54,057 nt of DNA from positions 1 to 54,057 of the forward strand of contig NZ_JAAEDI010000036.1 of the NCBI RefSeq assembly GCF_018129025.1, read 5' to 3'. The position numbers and the translations under genes were made by a program. The stretch comes from Neoroseomonas terrae (GTDB lineage Bacteria; Pseudomonadota; Alphaproteobacteria; Acetobacterales; Acetobacteraceae). Shown one piece after another: positions 50,776 through 54,057 of this stretch. The first letter of the stretch is position 1. Every line of letters begins with the position of its first letter. The notes beneath the pieces were generated by a model that was not told the DNA's origin, ran no database searches, and was given only the letters and a program-made list of their open reading frames with translations.

Positions 50776-51669
50776 TCAGCTCCCCGGAACGGTGCCCGCC
50801 GGCAGGGAAAGGACGTGGTCCAGGATGCCGCCCGCGGTGGTGATCCAGACAACGTCGCGCCGCGACGAAAGATGCGACAGCGCCCGCCGCAACTGCCGCA
50901 GCCGATGGGGCTGGCCCACCAGATAGGGATGCAGCGCGATGCCCATGACCTGCGGCAGCCCGTCTCGCGTCTGGTGCAGCCTCTCCTCGAAGTCGTCGAC
51001 GATCATGTCGGCGAACTGCGCAGCGGCGTCCTTGCGGGCGACGATGGAGGGGATGTCGTTGACCTCCTGCGGATAGGGAATGGCGAGCAGCCGCCCGGCC
51101 CGGGTCCGCTTCCACACCGGCGCGTCATCCGCGCACCAGTTCAGCGAGTAGCGATACCCGGCCTCCGCCAGCAGGTCGGGCGTAACGCGCGACTCGGCAA
51201 TCCAGGGGGACAGCCAGCCGCGTGGCGCGGCCCCTTCATTGGCGGCCATCACCGCCGTGCAATCCGCGATCAGCGCGTGTTCCTCGCACTCGGCCATCAC
51301 GGATTGGCGTTCGGAATTGGTTCGCCCGTGGCCGGCGATCTCGTCGCCGCGGGCGCGGTGCGCGGCCACCAGCGCGGGCGCATAGGCATACATCGCGCTG
51401 TTCAGCAGCACGGTCGCGGGGAAGCCGGTCTCCTCCAGCAGCTCGATCAGCCGCCAGGCCCCGACGCGGTTGCCATAGTCCCGCCAGGCGAAGTTCAGCA
51501 CGTCCGGCTGCGGCCCGCCCGGCGCCAACTCCGCGCCGAGCCCCTCCCCGAACGCGAAATGCTCCAGGTTCACGCCGAGATAGACCGCGAGCCTCGCCCC
51601 GCCCGGCCAGGCATAGGCCGCCCGGTGCGGCCAGGCGTGATAATCGTAGCGGTCATGGGTGGGCAGCAT
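50776..51669 (-). CDS. polysaccharide-deacetylase-family protein (PuuE-like)
   Basis: This 297-residue protein has the NodB-like barrel: YDYHAWPHRAAYAWPGGARLAVYLGVNLEHF, DYGNRVGAWRLIELLEETGFPATVLLNS, GDEIAGHGRTNSERQ and GWLSPWIAESRVTPDLLAEAGY, with PYLVGQPHRLRQL near the end. These elements are typical of the PuuE/allantoinase-like group rather than classical chitin deacetylases. It acts on amide bonds of acetylated sugars or purine-derived ureides. No signal peptide is visible. It is cotranscribed with the lipocalin gene (1-base gap). Confidence 0.85.
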   Translation of the reverse strand: MLPTHDRYDYHAWPHRAAYAWPGGARLAVYLGVNLEHFAFGEGLGAELAPGGPQPDVLNFAWRDYGNRVGAWRLIELLEETGFPATVLLNSAMYAYAPALVAAHRARGDEIAGHGRTNSERQSVMAECEEHALIADCTAVMAANEGAAPRGWLSPWIAESRVTPDLLAEAGYRYSLNWCADDAPVWKRTRAGRLLAIPYPQEVNDIPSIVARKDAAAQFADMIVDDFEERLHQTRDGLPQVMGIALHPYLVGQPHRLRQLRRALSHLSSRRDVVWITTAGGILDHVLSLPAGTVPGS

Positions 51670-51773
51670 CGTGTCGTCCTCTGCGGCGCGCCCGTGATGA
51701 GGGGCGGCGGGATGCCGGGCAAGCCGCGTGCCGGAATTCCCGTGCGGGACGTTCCCGGCTATACCCCCGCGCC

Positions 51774-53456
51774 ATGGCGTCCTCCTCGTCGGGCGCGGAA
51801 GCCGCGGCCGCGTCCCTGCTGAAGCGGGAGGCGCGGTCGGAACGCGCCCGCCTCATGTCCCCCGTGCTGCTCGGCCTTGGCATCGCCGCCTGTGGCATCG
51901 CACAGGCGATACTGCTGGCTCGGCTGCTGGCAACGCTGCTCGGCAGGGCCGATGCCGGCTGGGCGGAACTCGCCGCTGCGGCCGCGCTCGCCCTTCTCAT
52001 GGCCGCCCTTGGCATTGCCCAGGAACGCGCTCAGCTCGCGGCCGGGGAAGACGCGAAGGCGCGCCTCCGCGCCGCCGCCTTCGCCCGCCTGCTCGCCGCC
52101 GGCCCGGCCGATGACCGAGCGGTGGGGGAGAAAAGCGCCCTCGTCGTCGAACGCATCGAGGCGCTGGAGGGCTATTTCGCCCGCTGGCTGCCCGCCGCGA
52201 TGCTGGCGGTGCTGGCACCCCTGATGGTCGCGGCGGCGGCGGCGATCGCCGATCCGCTCAGCGGCCTGATCCTGTTCGCCGGCGGGCTGCTGGTGCCTGT
52301 CATGCAGGCCATCACCGGCATCGGCGCCGCGCAGGCGAGCCGCCGGCAATTCGCGGCACTGCAACGCCTGTCCGGCCGTTTCCTCGACCGCATGCGCGGC
52401 CTGCCGGTACTCGTGCTGTTCAACCAGCAGCAGGCCGAAGCCGAGCGCCTGGGCGTCGCCGCGAACGACCTGCGCCGGCGCACCATGCGCGTGCTCCGCG
52501 TCGCCTTCGTCTCGGCTGGTGCGATGGAGCTGATCATCGCAGCGGTGCTCGCCTCGCTCGCCTATCAGCACGGCGCGCTGGTGCGCGGCACGCACCCGGC
52601 GCCGGTGACGGCGCTGTTCACGCTGCTGCTGGTGCCCGCCTTCTTCGCGCCGCTGCGCGCCTTCTCCGCGGCGTATCACGAACAGCTCGCCGCCCGCGGC
52701 GCCGCGGCCGACCTCGCACCACTCCTCGACGCACCGGAGGCCGAAGGGCTGCTGCTTGAGGACGTGCCGCCCAAGGTCACCATCACCTTCCAGGACGTGA
52801 AGCTGCGCTATGCGCCTGACCGGCCGCCTGCGCTGGACGGCCTGTCCCTCCGCGTCACGGCCGGGGAGACACTGCTGCTGACCGGCGCATCCGGCGCAGG
52901 CAAGTCCACGGTGCTGCGCATCCTGATGGGCTTCCGCCGGCCCGATGGCGGCCGCGTCGCGATCAACGGCCGGGACGCCATGCTGCTGAAGCCGGCGGAG
53001 CTGCGCCGGCTCTGCTCCTATGTCGGGCAACGCGCCTTCATCTTCCGCGCTTCGATCCGCGACAACATCCGCTTCGCCCGGCCCGAGGCCGACGACGCCG
53101 CCGTCGAGGCGGCCGCCCGCGCCGCGCAGGTGATGGAGTTCGCCGCCGCCCTGCCGCAGGGCCTCGACACCCAGGTGGGGGAGGGCGGCTTTGGCCTGTC
53201 GGGTGGACAAGCGCAGCGCGTCGCCGTGGCCCGCGCCTTCCTGCGCGACACGCCGCTGGTGCTGCTGGACGAGCCGACCGCCCATCTCGACCCGGGGACG
53301 GAGGCGGTGGTGCTCGATGCGGTCCGCCGCCTCTGCATCGGCCGCACCGCGATCGTGGCGACGCATGCGCGGGCCGCGCGCAAGGCCTTTGGCCAGATGC
53401 TGGAACTCCAGGCCGGCCGTGCGGCCGGCGGCGGCAGCCGGATGGCGGGCGAGTGA
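51774..53456 (+). CDS. cydD: thiol reductant ABC exporter, CydD subunit
   Basis: This 560-residue half-transporter has an ABC membrane domain with six helices (about 20-310), including the ERAQLAAGEDAKARLRAAAF segment, and an ATPase domain with Walker A GASGAGKST, the FIFRASIRDNIRFARP element, signature GLSGGQAQRVAVARAF and Walker B LLDEPTAHLD. CydDC exports cysteine and glutathione and is needed for cytochrome bd assembly. The ATG at 51774 is chosen as the first good start in frame; its stop overlaps cydC by 1 base (TGATG). No cytochrome bd genes are in the window. Confidence 0.93.
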   Translation: MASSSSGAEAAAASLLKREARSERARLMSPVLLGLGIAACGIAQAILLARLLATLLGRADAGWAELAAAAALALLMAALGIAQERAQLAAGEDAKARLRAAAFARLLAAGPADDRAVGEKSALVVERIEALEGYFARWLPAAMLAVLAPLMVAAAAAIADPLSGLILFAGGLLVPVMQAITGIGAAQASRRQFAALQRLSGRFLDRMRGLPVLVLFNQQQAEAERLGVAANDLRRRTMRVLRVAFVSAGAMELIIAAVLASLAYQHGALVRGTHPAPVTALFTLLLVPAFFAPLRAFSAAYHEQLAARGAAADLAPLLDAPEAEGLLLEDVPPKVTITFQDVKLRYAPDRPPALDGLSLRVTAGETLLLTGASGAGKSTVLRILMGFRRPDGGRVAINGRDAMLLKPAELRRLCSYVGQRAFIFRASIRDNIRFARPEADDAAVEAAARAAQVMEFAAALPQGLDTQVGEGGFGLSGGQAQRVAVARAFLRDTPLVLLDEPTAHLDPGTEAVVLDAVRRLCIGRTAIVATHARAARKAFGQMLELQAGRAAGGGSRMAGE

Positions 53457-54057
53457 TGCGGCGCGACGTGATGCGGATCCTCGGTCTCTGGCGCGGCCAT
53501 GCCGGGTGGCTCGCGGCCGGCGTCGCGGTTGCGATGGTCTCGGCGCTCGCGGGCGTCGCGTTGCTGGTGCTGGCCGCGCGCGTGATCGCCGCCGCCGTGG
53601 CGCCGGACCCGGCCGGGGCAGTGGCGGTTGCCGGCGCCGGCCTCGCCGCGCTGGTGTGGCTGCGCACGACGATGCTGGTGCGCCCCGTCGCCCGCTACCT
53701 CGAGCGGCTGGTGACACATGAAGCGACCTTCCGCGCGCTGGCAGGCATGCGGGTCTGGTTCTTCACGCGGCTCGCCGAGCGCCTGCCGGCCGGGCTCGGC
53801 CTGCGTCGCGCGGGCGATCTGCTCGGCCGGCTGGTCGCGGATGTCGAGGCACTGGACGGGCTCTACCTGCGCGTCATCGTGCCGGGCGCCGCCTCGCTCG
53901 CCGTGGCGCTGACCGCGGCGCTGGCGGTGGGCGTGGCGCAGCCGGGCCTCGCCGCCATCCTCGCTCTGCCGCTCACCGCCGCCCTGATCCTGCCGCTGCT
54001 GCTCGCACCCGCCGCCGCCCGCGCCGGCACCCGCGCCGCCGAGGCGCAGGGCGCGCT
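53456..54057 (+). CDS. cydC: thiol reductant ABC exporter, CydC subunit, 3' end cut by the window edge
   Basis: The ATG at 53456 overlaps the cydD stop (TGATG). About 200 codons are visible, covering the first part of the membrane domain: RDVMRILGLWRGHAGWLAAGV, and RPVARYLERLVTHEATFRALAGMRVWFF with RLAERLPAGLGLRRAGDLLGRLVADVEALDGLYLR, the coupling-helix region typical of CydC. The ATPase domain lies beyond the window. It forms the heterodimer with CydD. Confidence 0.9.
   Translation, partial: MRRDVMRILGLWRGHAGWLAAGVAVAMVSALAGVALLVLAARVIAAAVAPDPAGAVAVAGAGLAALVWLRTTMLVRPVARYLERLVTHEATFRALAGMRVWFFTRLAERLPAGLGLRRAGDLLGRLVADVEALDGLYLRVIVPGAASLAVALTAALAVGVAQPGLAAILALPLTAALILPLLLAPAAARAGTRAAEAQGA

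Noticed and set aside
51759..53717. A 652-codon minus-strand frame opposite cydD
   Set aside because: CydD motifs on the plus strand are complete; the minus frame is Arg/Gly/Ala-rich.

Overview
The window is very GC-rich chromosomal DNA with long antisense open frames, dense operons and many 4-base start/stop overlaps. A GTTC-N7-GTTC LexA box, the gltX/comEC/lexA block, and the mix of ABC, Bug and amide-catabolism genes point to an alphaproteobacterium, most likely an Acetobacteraceae (Roseomonas-like) soil or water organism. This is inferred from gene content and base composition; no database search was possible. I saw no tRNA, rRNA, CRISPR array, phage or transposase gene.

Layout. (1) 1-1221: a DUF3300 protein cut by the left edge. 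(2) 1338-4146: a short leader frame, then two tandem paralogous membrane proteins of unknown function. (3) 4167-10741, minus: a seven-gene aryl-polyene/FAS-II-like operon (two hot-dog dehydratases, acyltransferase, LolA-like carrier, MMPL exporter, ketosynthase, chain-length factor) in which every junction is a 4-base overlap; no ACP, ketoreductase or ligase is present. (4) 10882-19519, minus: a probable catabolic operon with an N,N-dimethylformamidase-like amidohydrolase, a complete oligopeptide-type ABC importer and a zinc aspartoacylase-family deacylase. (5) 19634-24896: small metabolic genes (class II aldolase, MFS, dienelactone hydrolase, GST, solute-binding protein, NIPSNAP, VOC). (6) 25040-30522: urea transporter urtABCDE behind a strong sigma-54-type promoter. 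(7) 30623-33334: an enolase-superfamily gene divergent from a Bug solute receptor, then a small monooxygenase-fold gene. (8) 33351-39823: the housekeeping block gltX, comEC, lexA, a glycosyltransferase and rpsD. (9) 40022-43326: a cysteine-dioxygenase-like gene and a three-gene unit (EamA transporter, glycosyltransferase-like protein, beta-rich protein). (10) 43579-47266: sulfate activation cysD-cysNC with divergent cysQ. (11) 47238-51669: thioesterase, GNAT, a four-repeat PPC-like secreted protein, lipocalin and a polysaccharide-deacetylase-family enzyme. (12) 51774-54057: cydD and the start of cydC.

The least ordinary feature is a family of 230-290 bp composite elements with long inverted ends made of paired hairpins. 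Three full copies each fill a gap between convergent genes (22998-23286, 32763-33001, 43342-43571). A degenerate half-copy lies inside the aryl-polyene-like operon, where a 47-codon frame crosses it and overlaps both neighbouring genes by exactly 4 bases. The elements look like MITE-sized repeats that may work as bidirectional terminators.
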